The notes under the pieces were generated by a model. That model was not told the DNA's origin and made no database searches. It saw only the letters and a list, made by a program, of their open reading frames with translations. Positions 1 to 9,549 of a stretch of 64,000 bases of DNA are shown here, one piece after another. The translations under genes were made by a program, and so were the position numbers. Each line of letters opens with the position of its first letter. The stretch's first letter is position 1. Source of the stretch: Planomicrobium soli (lineage in GTDB: Bacteria; Bacillota; Bacilli; Bacillales_A; Planococcaceae); contig NZ_PYAT01000001.1 in NCBI RefSeq assembly GCF_003014655.1, positions 248,001 to 312,000 of the forward strand. The letters run 5' to 3'.

Positions 1-637
1 CAGCTCCACGATCAGTTTTCGATATTGTTCCCGAATAAGGATGGTACTCTGCAAAACCCAGTGCTTCTTCATCAAGCTGAGAGGCATATTGATTGTAAAG
101 ATCAACAGAATCAGGTGTGCCGTTCTCGAAATCCCGTTCAATCTGCTCTTTAGGAATCAAAAAAGAAACAGGAATAACGTATGCATTTTCTGTTAAACCG
201 ATCGTAAACAAGATGGCTTCATTCAAATCACTCTCGTAAACTGCAGTCCGGCTCATTTCAGCCGGTGGCATATCCGAAATATTAGCGGATTCTTCAGTTT
301 CTTCACTTTCCTGGCTTGTCACGGCAGCAGAATTGCCGCCCACATCGTCGCTCGCTTCTTTCGAGGTAATAGCGGTCTCTGCAGTTTGATCAGCCACGCT
401 TTCTTCTACAGCCGAATCAATGCCGTTTTGGCTCAATATTGAAGCTGCCAGAATTCCTATAGTCATAAAGGCCAGGACTGCCACAAGCAGAGGCAGCCAG
501 TTTCTCTGCCGCTTCTGGGCAGGAGCTTTTTTAGCAAGCCGGCTGTATACTTCCTCTTTTGGCCGCCGGTCTTGAATTTCCGGAAAATCTCCTAACAAAT
601 TTTCAATATAACTTTCATCCCATTTGTTATTCGACAT
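1..637 (-). CDS. rsiX: RsiX-like anti-sigma factor (3' end cut by window edge)
   Basis: The reading frame starts at the ATG at 637, overlaps the end of sigX by 11 bases, and stays open to base 1, so the C-terminus is outside the window. The N-terminus (MSNNKWDESYIENLLGDFP) resembles B. subtilis RsiX. A single membrane segment at about residues 47-69 follows a basic stretch, then a Ser/Glu-rich, low-complexity extracytoplasmic linker leads into a folded part. RsiX-type proteins hold the ECF sigma factor SigX at the membrane through a cytoplasmic N-terminal region. The overlap with sigX implies co-translation, as is usual for sigma/anti-sigma pairs. Identity rests on N-terminal similarity and on the res-sigX-rsiX gene order. 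Confidence 0.85.
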   Translation of the reverse strand, partial: MSNNKWDESYIENLLGDFPEIQDRRPKEEVYSRLAKKAPAQKRQRNWLPLLVAVLAFMTIGILAASILSQNGIDSAVEESVADQTAETAITSKEASDDVGGNSAAVTSQESEETEESANISDMPPAEMSRTAVYESDLNEAILFTIGLTENAYVIPVSFLIPKEQIERDFENGTPDSVDLYNQYASQLDEEALGFAEYHPYSGTISKTDRGA

Positions 638-1160
638 TCGCTTCTCCCCCTTCCATAGAGGATAGTTTATCGCGCAATGCATGAATTGCACGGTGCTGGG
701 TTGTTTTGACTTTCCCTTCAGTCCAGCCTAGAACTTCGGCTGTTTCAGCTATCGATAAATCTTGAAAAAAACGCATGATGATCACTAATTTCTGATCTCC
801 CGTACACAGATCCAATGTTTTATAAAGCCTGATTTTATCTTCGTTCAACATTGAGATTTCTTCGGGGATTCGTTCAGATGAAACCAACTGTTGTGTTTCC
901 CAGTCGAAAAAATCCATCGAATGCTTTTTTCTGACGGCCGCTTTACGGAAATGATCAATAGCGACGTTTTTAGCGATTGAAAAAAGCCACGTTTTTTCTG
1001 AGCTTTTCCCTTCGAAGCGGTCGTATGCCCGAAAAACGCGTATATATACTTCATGCATCAAGTCTTCTGCCAATGTCCGGTTCTTCACTAAATAAATAAG
1101 AAATTGGAAGACATCTTGATGGTATTGGTCATATAGCCGATGGAAAACGGAGTCATTCAT
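627..1160 (-). CDS. sigX: ECF-family RNA polymerase sigma factor SigX
   Basis: The 177-residue protein has the two conserved ECF regions. Region 2 (about residues 8-75) contains the segment FEGKSSEKTWLFSIAKNVA. Region 4 (about 115-165) is a helix-turn-helix ending in WTEGKVKTTQHRAIHALR. The sequence follows B. subtilis SigX closely. In that species SigX directs genes for cell-envelope charge modification and resistance to cationic peptides. The start at 1160 has a GGGGGAG ribosome site a few bases upstream. The gene lies 45 bases beyond resE and overlaps rsiX, the B. subtilis arrangement. No separate promoter was identified in the short gap from resE; SigX genes are commonly autoregulated. 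Confidence 0.93.
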   Translation of the reverse strand: MNDSVFHRLYDQYHQDVFQFLIYLVKNRTLAEDLMHEVYIRVFRAYDRFEGKSSEKTWLFSIAKNVAIDHFRKAAVRKKHSMDFFDWETQQLVSSERIPEEISMLNEDKIRLYKTLDLCTGDQKLVIIMRFFQDLSIAETAEVLGWTEGKVKTTQHRAIHALRDKLSSMEGGEANVE

Positions 1161-1205
1161 AAACTCCCCCCGTTCTTTAGATTAGTCGTATCCGTTAAGA
1201 AAAAG

Positions 1206-2987
1206 TTACATTTTTTTCAGTGGAAGCAAAAAGACAAAAGATGTCCCCACTCCTACTTCGCTCTCGGCATATATCTCGCCGCCATGCGCTTTTATGATAT
1301 TGCTGGCGATTGCCAGACCAAGCCCAGTACCGCCTTTTCCGAGCGTACGCGCTTTATCAGCTTTGTAAAAACGCTCAAAAACATATTCCAAATCTTCTTT
1401 GGTTATGCCGATACCTGTATCATTGACCAATATTTTTGCATATCCATGTTCTTGTTCGACATTGACTATGACTTGCCCTTCTTCCGGCGTATGGCGCATT
1501 GCATTATCGATCAAGTTTGTCATGACCTGTTCAATCCGGTCCTCATCCAGCTCTGTGGCGGCCCAATCGTCAAGGCTTGTTTTGAAAGACAAGTGAATGC
1601 TTTTTTCTTTTGCTATCTGTGAAAATTTCATCGTCATGCGCTCTATCATGCCGTTGATCTGCACTACATCTTTATAAAGCCGCATATGTCCGGATTCCAA
1701 GCGCGCCAAGTTCAGCAGATCTGTTACTAGACGCCCCATGCGCTGTGACTCTTCGTAAATGATTTTTGTCATTTCACGGCGTTCTTCTTCTGAAGCGCCA
1801 ACATCATCCAGTATCGCTTCACTATAACCTTGGAGCATGGCTATAGGTGTCCGGAGCTCATGAGAAACATTGGCGATAAAGTCCTCCCGCAGCTTCTCTA
1901 GCTTATGTTGCTCAGTCATATTGTGCAAAACAGCCACAGCTCCGCGTATTGATTCGCCGATATAAAGCGGACTAAAGGTAATGGCATAGTAAGCGCCTTC
2001 TATTTCCAGCTCTTCTTCGATTTCTTCTTCGAACATTAGAACATGATCAAGCATATGGACCATTTGCGGAGGCAATGGCTCATTATCTTTATTGCTGATC
2101 TTCCCAAGCCACTGCTGAATAAACTTGTCAGCAGGCGGGTTGCTCAGCAAAATAGTCCGATCCTGATTGAAGGTGATGACCGCATCCGCCATGGATGTCA
2201 AAATACTTGAAAGCTGTTCTTTTTCCTGGTTGATAACTTCAACATGGTGTTTTAACTGGCGGCCCATTTGGTTGAAAGCTGTGGCCAACTGCCCGATTTC
2301 ATCGCTGGATGCGGCACGGACTTTGGTATCAAAATTACCCTTTGCCAGTTCGAATGCACCTTCACGCATATTGCGCAATGGCAGAGTGATACGTGTCGAA
2401 AGGAAAAATGCAAAAAAAGTAGTTAGCAGAAAGGCGATAAACGCCGATAAAAAAACGATATTGGTCGTTCTCCCGGCCGTCCGGTCCATAACTTCCAATG
2501 ATTGATAGATGAATACGGTTCCATGCAGCTCTTCACCCGTGTGAAGCGGACTTGCCAATACGATATATGATTCCATCATGTTCTCGTTTGTCAAAGAAGG
2601 CAAAAGCATTTCTTTTATGACCGTTTCGTCCGTTTCGAACACTTTTTGAAAGTCAGGTTCGTTCAAAATCGTCTCCCGCAACGCTTCTCCATTGATCCCT
2701 TTATGAATATAGTAAGTACTTTCATGGGGAGCTTCCGCAATAACGGCGTTAGTATCTGGGCCAAGAATATCTTCAATGATCATCAAGGAACTGAATACTT
2801 CTCCATAATCATTAAAAACCCTAGCGATTGTAGCCGCTTCCTGTTCTAGTGTTTCCTGTACCGCTTGGCTATGGTAATTTCCAAGAAATTCAAGCAGCAG
2901 GACTGTCACAATAAACAGGACAAAGGAAACGAGAAGCAATATGGTTAACCACAGCTTCCCGACGACACTATTCCATATTCTATTCAT
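1206..2987 (-). CDS. resE: Sensor histidine kinase ResE
   Basis: Membrane sensor kinase that phosphorylates ResD in response to oxygen limitation and redox or NO signals. Visible domains are a first membrane helix (about residues 13-36), an extracytoplasmic sensor region, a second helix (about 175-200), a HAMP linker (about 200-250), a PAS-like segment (about 260-365), the dimerisation/phosphoacceptor region with motif NVSHELRTP (His near 375), and an ATPase domain with N (LIDNAMRHTP), G1 (NDTGIGI) and G2 (GKGGTGLGLAI) boxes. The ATG at 2987 is chosen because GAGG sits 6 bases upstream; a TTG two codons earlier is a weaker choice. It overlaps the end of resD by 8 bases, so the two are translated together. 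Confidence 0.95.
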   Translation of the reverse strand: MNRIWNSVVGKLWLTILLLVSFVLFIVTVLLLEFLGNYHSQAVQETLEQEAATIARVFNDYGEVFSSLMIIEDILGPDTNAVIAEAPHESTYYIHKGINGEALRETILNEPDFQKVFETDETVIKEMLLPSLTNENMMESYIVLASPLHTGEELHGTVFIYQSLEVMDRTAGRTTNIVFLSAFIAFLLTTFFAFFLSTRITLPLRNMREGAFELAKGNFDTKVRAASSDEIGQLATAFNQMGRQLKHHVEVINQEKEQLSSILTSMADAVITFNQDRTILLSNPPADKFIQQWLGKISNKDNEPLPPQMVHMLDHVLMFEEEIEEELEIEGAYYAITFSPLYIGESIRGAVAVLHNMTEQHKLEKLREDFIANVSHELRTPIAMLQGYSEAILDDVGASEEERREMTKIIYEESQRMGRLVTDLLNLARLESGHMRLYKDVVQINGMIERMTMKFSQIAKEKSIHLSFKTSLDDWAATELDEDRIEQVMTNLIDNAMRHTPEEGQVIVNVEQEHGYAKILVNDTGIGITKEDLEYVFERFYKADKARTLGKGGTGLGLAIASNIIKAHGGEIYAESEVGVGTSFVFLLPLKKM

Positions 2988-3696
2988 TTCCAACCTCGAA
3001 TTTATAGCCTACGCCCCAAACCGTCACAATCATCTTAGCGGCGGATTCGGATACCCGGTTCAGCTTTTCGCGCAATCGTTTGACGTGCGTATCGACTGTG
3101 CGCAAATCCCCAAAAAAGTCATAATGCCAAACTTCTTTCAGCAAGTGTTCACGGTCAAACACTTTGTCCGGTGATTTTGCCAGAAAGTATAGGAGCTCGT
3201 ATTCTTTAGGCGTCAAGTTCACTTCGACGTTATCCGCGGTCACCCGATGGGCATCGTGGTCAATCGTCAAATGCGGGAATACCACCAAATCTTTTGACAC
3301 AGTTGAATTGGTCACTGGCGAATAAGCAGAAGAGCGGCGCAAGATTGCTTTGACCCGCAGCACAACTTCTCTTGGGCTAAATGGTTTTACAATATAATCG
3401 TCCGCTCCCGATTCAAATCCTTGAACACGGTTTGCCTCTTCGCCTTTTGCTGTCAGCATGATAATTGGCGTCATTTTTAGTTCACGCAACTCCGTACTCA
3501 CTTCGATTCCGTCTTTTTCCGGCATCATGAGATCAAGCAAAATGCAATGGTAATCTTTTTCAGTAGCCATTTCCAATGCTTGGACGCCGTTTTCGGCTTC
3601 TTCTACAATGTAGCCTTCGCGTTCCAGGTACATTTTCAGCAAGCGGCGGATTCTTTCTTCGTCGTCTACAACCAATACTGTAATTTCTTCAGACAT
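2980..3696 (-). CDS. resD: Response regulator ResD
   Basis: OmpR/PhoB-type response regulator of 238 residues. The receiver domain has the acidic pair Asp11-Asp12, phosphoacceptor Asp55 in the segment LLDLMMPEKDG, and a conserved Thr/Lys (LTAKG, IVKPF). The C-terminal winged helix spans about residues 130-235 and includes TPKEYELLYFLAKSPD and a recognition helix with TVDTHVKRLREKL. With ResE it activates genes for respiration, cytochrome biogenesis and anaerobic growth in B. subtilis. A terminator separates it from resC, so resDE probably also have their own promoter in the roughly 60-base gap, as in B. subtilis. The start at 3696 has a GGAGGGG ribosome site. Confidence 0.95.
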   Translation of the reverse strand: MSEEITVLVVDDEERIRRLLKMYLEREGYIVEEAENGVQALEMATEKDYHCILLDLMMPEKDGIEVSTELRELKMTPIIMLTAKGEEANRVQGFESGADDYIVKPFSPREVVLRVKAILRRSSAYSPVTNSTVSKDLVVFPHLTIDHDAHRVTADNVEVNLTPKEYELLYFLAKSPDKVFDREHLLKEVWHYDFFGDLRTVDTHVKRLREKLNRVSESAAKMIVTVWGVGYKFEVGNE

Positions 3697-3760
3697 TGTA
3701 ACCCCTCCAACTTTTGTCTCTTATGATACATTGTACCCTCAACATATCCAAAAATAAATA

Positions 3761-3792
3761 AAAAGCCTTTTCCAACAGTGGAAAAGGCTTTT
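3761..3792 (-). terminator. Rho-independent terminator after resABC
   Basis: Inverted repeat AAAGCCTTTTCCA / TGGAAAAGGCTTT with a four-base loop. On the minus strand it is followed by a T-rich tail. It begins 4 bases after the resC stop and precedes resD. Confidence 0.85.
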
Positions 3793-3796
3793 CTGC

Positions 3797-4981
3797 TTAT
3801 GCGTATGAGTGCAGACCGGCAATAATCAAGTTTACAGCTACAAGGTTAAACAGGATTATTGTAAACCCGATCACACCAAGCCATGCTGATTTTTCACCAT
3901 GCCATCCTTTGCCCAATCGCAAATGCAAGTAAGCGGCATAGAACAGCCATGTGATGAGCGCCCATACTTCTTTTGGATCCCAACCCCAGAAACGGGACCA
4001 GGCAATTTGCGCCCAAATCATTGCGAAGATCAGTGCCCCTAATGAGAAAAGCGGAAATCCGATAATGACAGCGCGGTAGCCAATTTCATCCATTAAATTC
4101 AAGTTGACGTTTTTCACGAACGGCTTGAGAAGGGCCGAAATTCGTTTTCTGGCAACAAGCCGAATTAGCCAATAAATAATGGTACCTAGGATCACCGACC
4201 AAGTGACTGTCGTCAATTTGCTGGCATTGACTATGGCCGGCATTTCTACTAGCGGTGTCATCTTCCCTTCAGAAAGGGCCTCGTATTCGTTCATGCCGAA
4301 AATCGGCGGCATTTTGTATGCAATCTCTTTATCTAAGCCTTCTTTATCGACATAAGCAAAGTTCGCTTCGTAATCAGTCACCGTGAAGTAAGTACTTGCA
4401 GCAACGAACCCTACTACCAAAACAAGAGAATACATGATTGCTTCCAGCCAAAAGCGCTGTTTTGATTTTTTCGTCAGATCTACTACTTTCAATAAATATA
4501 CTAGTCCGGCTGCTGCACTGATTGCCAGTATTCCTTCGGCAATTACAACAGTGCTGACATGGATTGCCAGCCAGTTCGATTGGAGTGCCGGAATCAGTGG
4601 GCTGACTTCACTCGGAAACATGCTTGCAAATGCGATGATCAATAAAGCTACTGGCAAAACGACCATTCCAAGGACTGGTGTTTTGTAGAGAAAATAAAGG
4701 ACCAGGAAGCCACCGACAAGTGTCATTCCGAATGCCGTAGTGAATTCAAACATATTGCTTAGAGGCGCGTGTCCAGTTGCACCCCATCTTGTAAAGAAAT
4801 AAGCTAAATTTGCTAGAAAACCGATAATTGTAATGATGAAAGCCGTTTTGCCCCAACGGCTTTCTGAATTATATGTGCCTGTCTTGTTGCCTTTTACTGC
4901 TCCGCCAAAAACAAAAGTAGCTATCAGGTAACAAATGAAGGCAGCGTACAGGAAATTGGAACTCATAGCAGCCAATGTCAT
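3797..4981 (-). CDS. resC: Cytochrome c biogenesis protein ResC (CcsA-like)
   Basis: Polytopic membrane protein of 394 residues with many hydrophobic segments. It carries the haem-handling tryptophan-rich motif [14 protein letters not shown] near residue 335, flanked by conserved histidines. In system II cytochrome c maturation, ResC/CcsA and ResB/Ccs1 move haem across the membrane and attach it to CxxCH motifs of apocytochromes. The ATG at 4981 overlaps the resB stop in an ATGA arrangement, which indicates translational coupling. Its length matches B. subtilis ResC. Confidence 0.95.
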   Translation of the reverse strand: MTLAAMSSNFLYAAFICYLIATFVFGGAVKGNKTGTYNSESRWGKTAFIITIIGFLANLAYFFTRWGATGHAPLSNMFEFTTAFGMTLVGGFLVLYFLYKTPVLGMVVLPVALLIIAFASMFPSEVSPLIPALQSNWLAIHVSTVVIAEGILAISAAAGLVYLLKVVDLTKKSKQRFWLEAIMYSLVLVVGFVAASTYFTVTDYEANFAYVDKEGLDKEIAYKMPPIFGMNEYEALSEGKMTPLVEMPAIVNASKLTTVTWSVILGTIIYWLIRLVARKRISALLKPFVKNVNLNLMDEIGYRAVIIGFPLFSLGALIFAMIWAQIAWSRFWGWDPKEVWALITWLFYAAYLHLRLGKGWHGEKSAWLGVIGFTIILFNLVAVNLIIAGLHSYA

Positions 4982-6636
4982 AGTGCTTCCTCACCTTCTT
5001 TTTTCATCCTCATCTCGATGTCTTCCTGCTGATCCGAATAAGCAGGAAGTGACGCAAATTCTGAAACTTGATCGAGGTCTTTTTTCAAAGCAAACCAGTT
5101 TTTGTTCGTATGGCCTGCCAAGACAATTTCCCCGTTCGCTTTTTGCTGAATCCAGAACCGGCGGTGATTAAAGTACATTCCTTGAGCCACACCGATCATG
5201 AAAATCAGTCCGCCAAGTCCGAGAATCGGCAAAGTTTTATCTTTGCGGACTGTCAGACCAGAAACGTTGCGCGTTTCAGCGCTTTGGAATTCCAATTTAA
5301 ATTGGTTTTCCCCAAAAGGTTCGATCGTGTTTCGAATCAGGATAAAACTGGTTTCCCCTTTTGGTGTTTCAGGAGTCGTCATTTCAACCAAGAAACCTGG
5401 ATTGTTCGGAAGTGGTGTCGCTGTTTGGGGTTCTCCGTTCTCGAAGCCGGAAAAATCCGGATAATACCCTTTCAACTCAACCGTTGCACCATTTTCAAGT
5501 TCATAAAACTTTTCCGGATTGATCAGATCAATCGTCAATTCACCTAAAGAATCACCTGATTCTTTGTTGGTCAAAGCAAAGTTCATCGCTTTGAGTTCAT
5601 TTTGCTTGTAATCCATTTGGTATACCGCAAAGCCGTCAAATTTCAACGGCTGATTGACGCGAATCGGATATTCCTTAACCTCTTCCATATTTTCCATTTC
5701 TCCTGGAAGACCGTCTTCCGCCTTTTTATACAAAACGATATCTGTTTGGTAATTTTTAACGACAGACCCAACCCGGTCAACCGCTTCGCTAAAAGCACCA
5801 TCTTTCTCTTCCCCAGTATATGTCTCTAGTTGAAATTTTTTGCTCTCAAGAGCATATCCGGGTGCTTCCGGAATAGCACGTGTTTCGCCTTCCCGAATCC
5901 ATAACGTTTCGTCTACATAAAATCCTGGCATCATGCGCAGCATGACTCCAAACAGGAAAATAATCAAACCAATATGGTTAACATAAGGGCCCCACCGAGA
6001 AAAACGGCCTTTTTCTGCTAGAAGGCCATTTTTATCCAATGTCACGTTGTATTTCAATTCTTTTAGTTTCGTTTCCGCTTTTTCAAGCACATCTTCCGGA
6101 GCTTGGCCTTTTCCATATATACGCTGTTTGTTCATGAAACTCTCGTGACGGAGAACCCGCTGATTTTTCAAGGAACGATATAATGGCACAAAACGATCCA
6201 GACTGGCGATAATAAGTGAAATGGCCAGCATTCCGACTAAGATGATAAACCAAAACGAGCTGTATAAATCATGAAATCCTAAATAATGATAGATACGGCC
6301 GACTTCACCGTAAACGTCCGAATAATATGCTTTAATAGTAGCTTCGTTTCTGACAGGCACTTGAACATATTGCTCTTGAGGCAAAATAGTTCCAACAGCC
6401 GCAGCCACTAGAAGCGCGACGATAATTCCAATTCCGACTTTAACACTGGAAAAGAAGTTCCATACTTTGTCGATGATTGATTTGTTGTACGTCTGGGACC
6501 TTCTTGCTGTACCTTCATAGCGCATGTCCACAAGCTTGCTGTTTTGTTCTTTCTCGGTCAATGACCGTCCGCACGATTCACAAAGAATTGTCCCGGGCGG
6601 ATTTACATGACCGCATTGGCATTGCTTTTTCTCCAT
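4978..6636 (-). CDS. resB: Cytochrome c biogenesis protein ResB (Ccs1-like)
   Basis: System II cytochrome c synthase subunit that works with ResC. The start at 6636 is preferred over an in-frame ATG 16 codons upstream because an AAGGAG site, overlapping the resA stop, lies at proper distance. The resulting 552-residue protein begins with a four-cysteine zinc-ribbon-like motif ([18 protein letters not shown]), as Bacillus ResB does. Membrane segments follow at about residues 60-85 and 115-140 and near 210, then a large extracytoplasmic domain, then a last membrane helix near 470-490. It lies between resA (13-base gap) and resC (4-base overlap). Confidence 0.94.
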   Translation of the reverse strand: MEKKQCQCGHVNPPGTILCESCGRSLTEKEQNSKLVDMRYEGTARRSQTYNKSIIDKVWNFFSSVKVGIGIIVALLVAAAVGTILPQEQYVQVPVRNEATIKAYYSDVYGEVGRIYHYLGFHDLYSSFWFIILVGMLAISLIIASLDRFVPLYRSLKNQRVLRHESFMNKQRIYGKGQAPEDVLEKAETKLKELKYNVTLDKNGLLAEKGRFSRWGPYVNHIGLIIFLFGVMLRMMPGFYVDETLWIREGETRAIPEAPGYALESKKFQLETYTGEEKDGAFSEAVDRVGSVVKNYQTDIVLYKKAEDGLPGEMENMEEVKEYPIRVNQPLKFDGFAVYQMDYKQNELKAMNFALTNKESGDSLGELTIDLINPEKFYELENGATVELKGYYPDFSGFENGEPQTATPLPNNPGFLVEMTTPETPKGETSFILIRNTIEPFGENQFKLEFQSAETRNVSGLTVRKDKTLPILGLGGLIFMIGVAQGMYFNHRRFWIQQKANGEIVLAGHTNKNWFALKKDLDQVSEFASLPAYSDQQEDIEMRMKKEGEEAL

Positions 6637-6649
6637 CCGAAAAAACTCC

Positions 6650-7198
6650 TTATTGAGGTTTAATTTCTTCCATAAACCCTTCAATATCCTGTTCTGTCAT
6701 TTCACCGGTGATGATCCGCTGAATTTCACCATCTGGATTCACCAATACCGTGGTCGGCAATGGGATAATGTTGTAGGCGGTCATTACACTTTTCGTTTTG
6801 TCGATAACAACGGGAAATGACAACTTATATTGATCGGCAAACGACTGGACTTCGAAATCAGATTGCGCAATATTTACAGCCAACACTTGAACACCTTGGT
6901 CTTTGAAAGCTTCATACTGTCTGTCCATGGCAGGCATTTCTTTTGCACAAGGCTTGCACCAAGTTCCCCAGAAATTCAAGAAAACTCCCTGTCCTTTATA
7001 ATCGGAAAGCTGATGGCTTTCGCCTTCGAGGTCAACAAGTTTGAAATCGGGCGCTTGATCGCCAACCTTCAACACACTGACATCTTCAGCTGTTGCGTTG
7101 TTGTAAAGGGTGTATCCAATGGCAGCAATCAGTAGAAAAAGGATGACTGAACGCATAATGACTCTGTTTTTCTTTTTGCTCTTTTTCTTCTCGTTCAT
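6650..7198 (-). CDS. resA: Thiol-disulfide oxidoreductase ResA
   Basis: Membrane-anchored, extracytoplasmic thioredoxin-like protein that reduces the haem-binding cysteines of apocytochrome c before haem attachment. It has a lysine-rich N-terminus, one membrane anchor (about residues 13-32), and a thioredoxin fold with active site WCKPC (Cys81 and Cys84). The cis-proline segment IPLPTT lies near residue 147. The 182-residue length and sequence fit B. subtilis ResA, whose active site is CEPC. First gene of the resABC group, about 90 bases downstream of rluB. Confidence 0.95.
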   Translation of the reverse strand: MNEKKKSKKKNRVIMRSVILFLLIAAIGYTLYNNATAEDVSVLKVGDQAPDFKLVDLEGESHQLSDYKGQGVFLNFWGTWCKPCAKEMPAMDRQYEAFKDQGVQVLAVNIAQSDFEVQSFADQYKLSFPVVIDKTKSVMTAYNIIPLPTTVLVNPDGEIQRIITGEMTEQDIEGFMEEIKPQ

Positions 7199-7287
7199 TA
7201 TATTCCCCTCCTTCGAGGTTTATGCAAATCCAATTATAGCAAAGTTTCTACCATTGAATGGAGGCACTTTTGAATGGTTTGTGAACG

Positions 7288-8019
7288 TTAGTGGCGCTTG
7301 CCGGTTTCCGCCATAACCCGCAATAACTTCACTTCATGAGCGCTAAGTTCTCTAGATTCTCCTGCATTCAACCCTTTGAGTGTTAAAAAGGCAAATTGCT
7401 CACGGCTTAGTTTTTGCACCGGGAATCCAATTGCGTCAAACATTCTTCGCACTTGGCGGTTTCTGCCTTCGTGGATAGTTATCTGGACAATGGCTTTTCC
7501 AGTTTTGGAATCAGCCGATAAGAGTTTTACTTTAGCCGGGGCCGTCATGCCGTCTTCCAGCTTAATGCCGCGCTCCAATTTTTGTAGATCTTCTCTTTTT
7601 GGAATGCCTTTCAGACGCGCTACATAGGTTTTGTCAATTTCAAATTTCGGGTGCGTCAGCAAATTTGCGAACTCACCGTCATTTGTCATAATCAACAAGC
7701 CAGACGTATCATAGTCTAAACGGCCGACCGGATAAATGCGCTTTTCGACAGTGTCAAAGAAATCAGTGACAACTTTTCTATTTTTATCATCGCTAACGGC
7801 AGAAATGACTCCGCGCGGCTTATATAATAAATAGTAGACTTTTTGTTCTTTTTCAAGCTGCACGCCTTCCACTTCGATCGTATCGGAATGTGATACCTTA
7901 GTGCCAAGTTCCTTTACCACTTTTCCATTAACTCGTACTTTTCCGTCCAATATTAACTGTTCCGACTTGCGTCTTGATGCGATGCCGGCATGTGCCAACA
8001 TTTTCTGTAATCTCTCCAT
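7288..8019 (-). CDS. rluB: 23S rRNA pseudouridine synthase RluB
   Basis: RsuA/RluB-type pseudouridine synthase of 243 residues. An N-terminal S4 RNA-binding domain (about residues 2-60, including RLQKMLAHAGIASRRKSE) precedes the catalytic domain. The catalytic motif is GRLDYDTSGLLIMTNDG, whose Asp is the nucleophile. The family modifies a uridine in the peptidyl-transferase region of 23S rRNA. In B. subtilis rluB is directly preceded by spmA-spmB and dacB; here scpB comes next instead. The start at 8019 is preceded by a GAGGTGAAC site. Confidence 0.93.
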   Translation of the reverse strand: MERLQKMLAHAGIASRRKSEQLILDGKVRVNGKVVKELGTKVSHSDTIEVEGVQLEKEQKVYYLLYKPRGVISAVSDDKNRKVVTDFFDTVEKRIYPVGRLDYDTSGLLIMTNDGEFANLLTHPKFEIDKTYVARLKGIPKREDLQKLERGIKLEDGMTAPAKVKLLSADSKTGKAIVQITIHEGRNRQVRRMFDAIGFPVQKLSREQFAFLTLKGLNAGESRELSAHEVKLLRVMAETGKRH

Positions 8020-8110
8020 AAGTTCACCTCATTGATTTTTTTCCGTTCGTTCCTCTCGGAATTATGTCACATTTGATACAAAAGCGAAAGTGCCACGCAT
8101 TTACAAAAAC

Positions 8111-8145
8111 AAAGGAAGACTGTTATCCATTCGCAGTCTCCCTTC
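8111..8145 (-). terminator. Probable terminator after scpAB
   Basis: An imperfect inverted repeat (GAAGG-AGACTG / CAGTCT-CCTTT, one mismatch) lies just past the scpB stop. On the minus strand it is followed by TTTGTTTTTG. Confidence 0.6.
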
Positions 8146-8150
8146 GGCGA

Positions 8151-8741
8151 TTAAGCTTTCACTTCTTCTTGAAAAGCGGCTTGAAATTTAGTCATAAACA
8201 AGTCTGTTTCTTCTTCCGGCTCATCGCTGGCATCCTCTGGCAGCGGTGGAAGTTCATCCAAGCTTTTCAATCCGAAATAATTCAAGAATTCGTTCGTTGT
8301 TCCATATAAAATGGCACGCCCCGTTCCTTCTGCACGTCCCATTTCCTGAACTAAACCTTTAGCCGCAAGTGTCTGAAGCGGCTTTTCGCTTTTAACTCCC
8401 CGCAAATCCTCGATTTCCAAACGGGTGAGCGGCTGCTTATAGGCAACAATCGCCAGCACTTCGAGCGACGCTTGCGACAGCGCTTGAGGCGTTGGGTTTT
8501 CCACAAGTTTTTGGATGGTCTCGGCTACCTCCGGCTTTGTAACAAGCTGGAAAACCCCCGAAAATTCCTTGATCATTAAGCCGCTTTCAAGTTCTCCGTA
8601 GCGATTTGCCATCTCATCAATGCATGCACGTATTTCGTCTTCCCCAGTTTCTGTCAGAAACTCCAGCTGAGCCATCGTCAATCCATCGTCACCGACTACA
8701 AAAAGCAACGCCTCAATTTTATTCGAAAGATTCGTCTTCAT
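8151..8741 (-). CDS. scpB: Segregation and condensation protein ScpB
   Basis: The 196-residue protein has the two winged-helix domains of ScpB. Conserved stretches include IEALLFVVGDDGL at the N-terminus and LEVLAIVAYKQPLTRLEIEDLRG at about residues 90-112, with an acidic tail. With ScpA (kleisin) and Smc it forms the bacterial condensin complex that compacts and separates the chromosome. It overlaps the end of scpA by 23 bases, so the two are translationally coupled. Confidence 0.95.
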   Translation of the reverse strand: MKTNLSNKIEALLFVVGDDGLTMAQLEFLTETGEDEIRACIDEMANRYGELESGLMIKEFSGVFQLVTKPEVAETIQKLVENPTPQALSQASLEVLAIVAYKQPLTRLEIEDLRGVKSEKPLQTLAAKGLVQEMGRAEGTGRAILYGTTNEFLNYFGLKSLDELPPLPEDASDEPEEETDLFMTKFQAAFQEEVKA

Positions 8742-9492
8742 ATTCCCACGTTTCCTTTCTCAGTTCCACCTGCAAATCAGTGAAATTCTTTTCCTGTTCT
8801 ACAGCAATAACTTGCCGTTTCATCAGTTCAAGCACCGACAAAAATGAAACCACTAAAACCGACTTGTCATTTGACGGAAACAAGTCTACAAAAGAAGTTT
8901 TGCCCTTAGCAGCCTTTAACCGGCTGACGATTAATGTCATTTGGTCCTTAATTGAAATTTCCTGGCGCGCGATACGCGCTGACAATGGCGCCTTCAATTG
9001 TTTACGCCGCAGCATTTTCTGAAAAGCCGCCAGCATATCATAGGCATTTACTTCCAGATCTACATTTTCGATTGGCGTAGCAAGCTGGAATTCAGACAAG
9101 TCCTTTGGCGATTTAGTAAACAGCACTGCCCGGTTTGCTTCCATTTCCTTCATTTGAACGGACGCTTCCTTGAATTTTCGGTACTCCACAAGGCGCGAAA
9201 CTAATTCTTCGCGTGGATCTTGCTCGTCAAATTCATATTCTATATCCTCAAGTTCCCCTTCATGGACTGGAAGCAGCATTTTGCTCTTAATCGCAAGCAA
9301 AGTTGCGGCCATCACCAAGTATTCGCTTGCTTCATTTAACTCCAGCACTTGCAGAGCGCGAATATGTTCCATATACTGTGAAGTGATCTGTGAAACCGGG
9401 ATATCGTAAATATCAATTTCCAAACGGTGTATTAAATGCAATAATAAATCAAGAGGACCTTCAAAGGCCTCTACTTTTACTTCATAGGACAT
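8719..9492 (-). CDS. scpA: Segregation and condensation protein ScpA (kleisin)
   Basis: Kleisin subunit of the Smc-ScpAB condensin, 257 residues. The N-terminal domain that binds the Smc neck has the family signature FEGPLDLLLHLIHRLEIDIYD. A helical middle region binds ScpB, and a C-terminal winged helix (about residues 180-245) binds the Smc head. First gene of a two-gene operon with scpB, divergent from the DUF309 gene 57 bases away. Confidence 0.95.
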   Translation of the reverse strand: MSYEVKVEAFEGPLDLLLHLIHRLEIDIYDIPVSQITSQYMEHIRALQVLELNEASEYLVMAATLLAIKSKMLLPVHEGELEDIEYEFDEQDPREELVSRLVEYRKFKEASVQMKEMEANRAVLFTKSPKDLSEFQLATPIENVDLEVNAYDMLAAFQKMLRRKQLKAPLSARIARQEISIKDQMTLIVSRLKAAKGKTSFVDLFPSNDKSVLVVSFLSVLELMKRQVIAVEQEKNFTDLQVELRKETWEYEDESFE

Positions 9493-9549
9493 GCTTGACC
9501 ACCTGACTGTTAAAGATACTTATATTATTATAGTAGAAAGGGGATTAAA

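Noticed and set aside
1140..1622. Plus-strand frame of 160 codons over the sigX-resE junction
   Set aside because: Antisense to clear genes and without a ribosome site.
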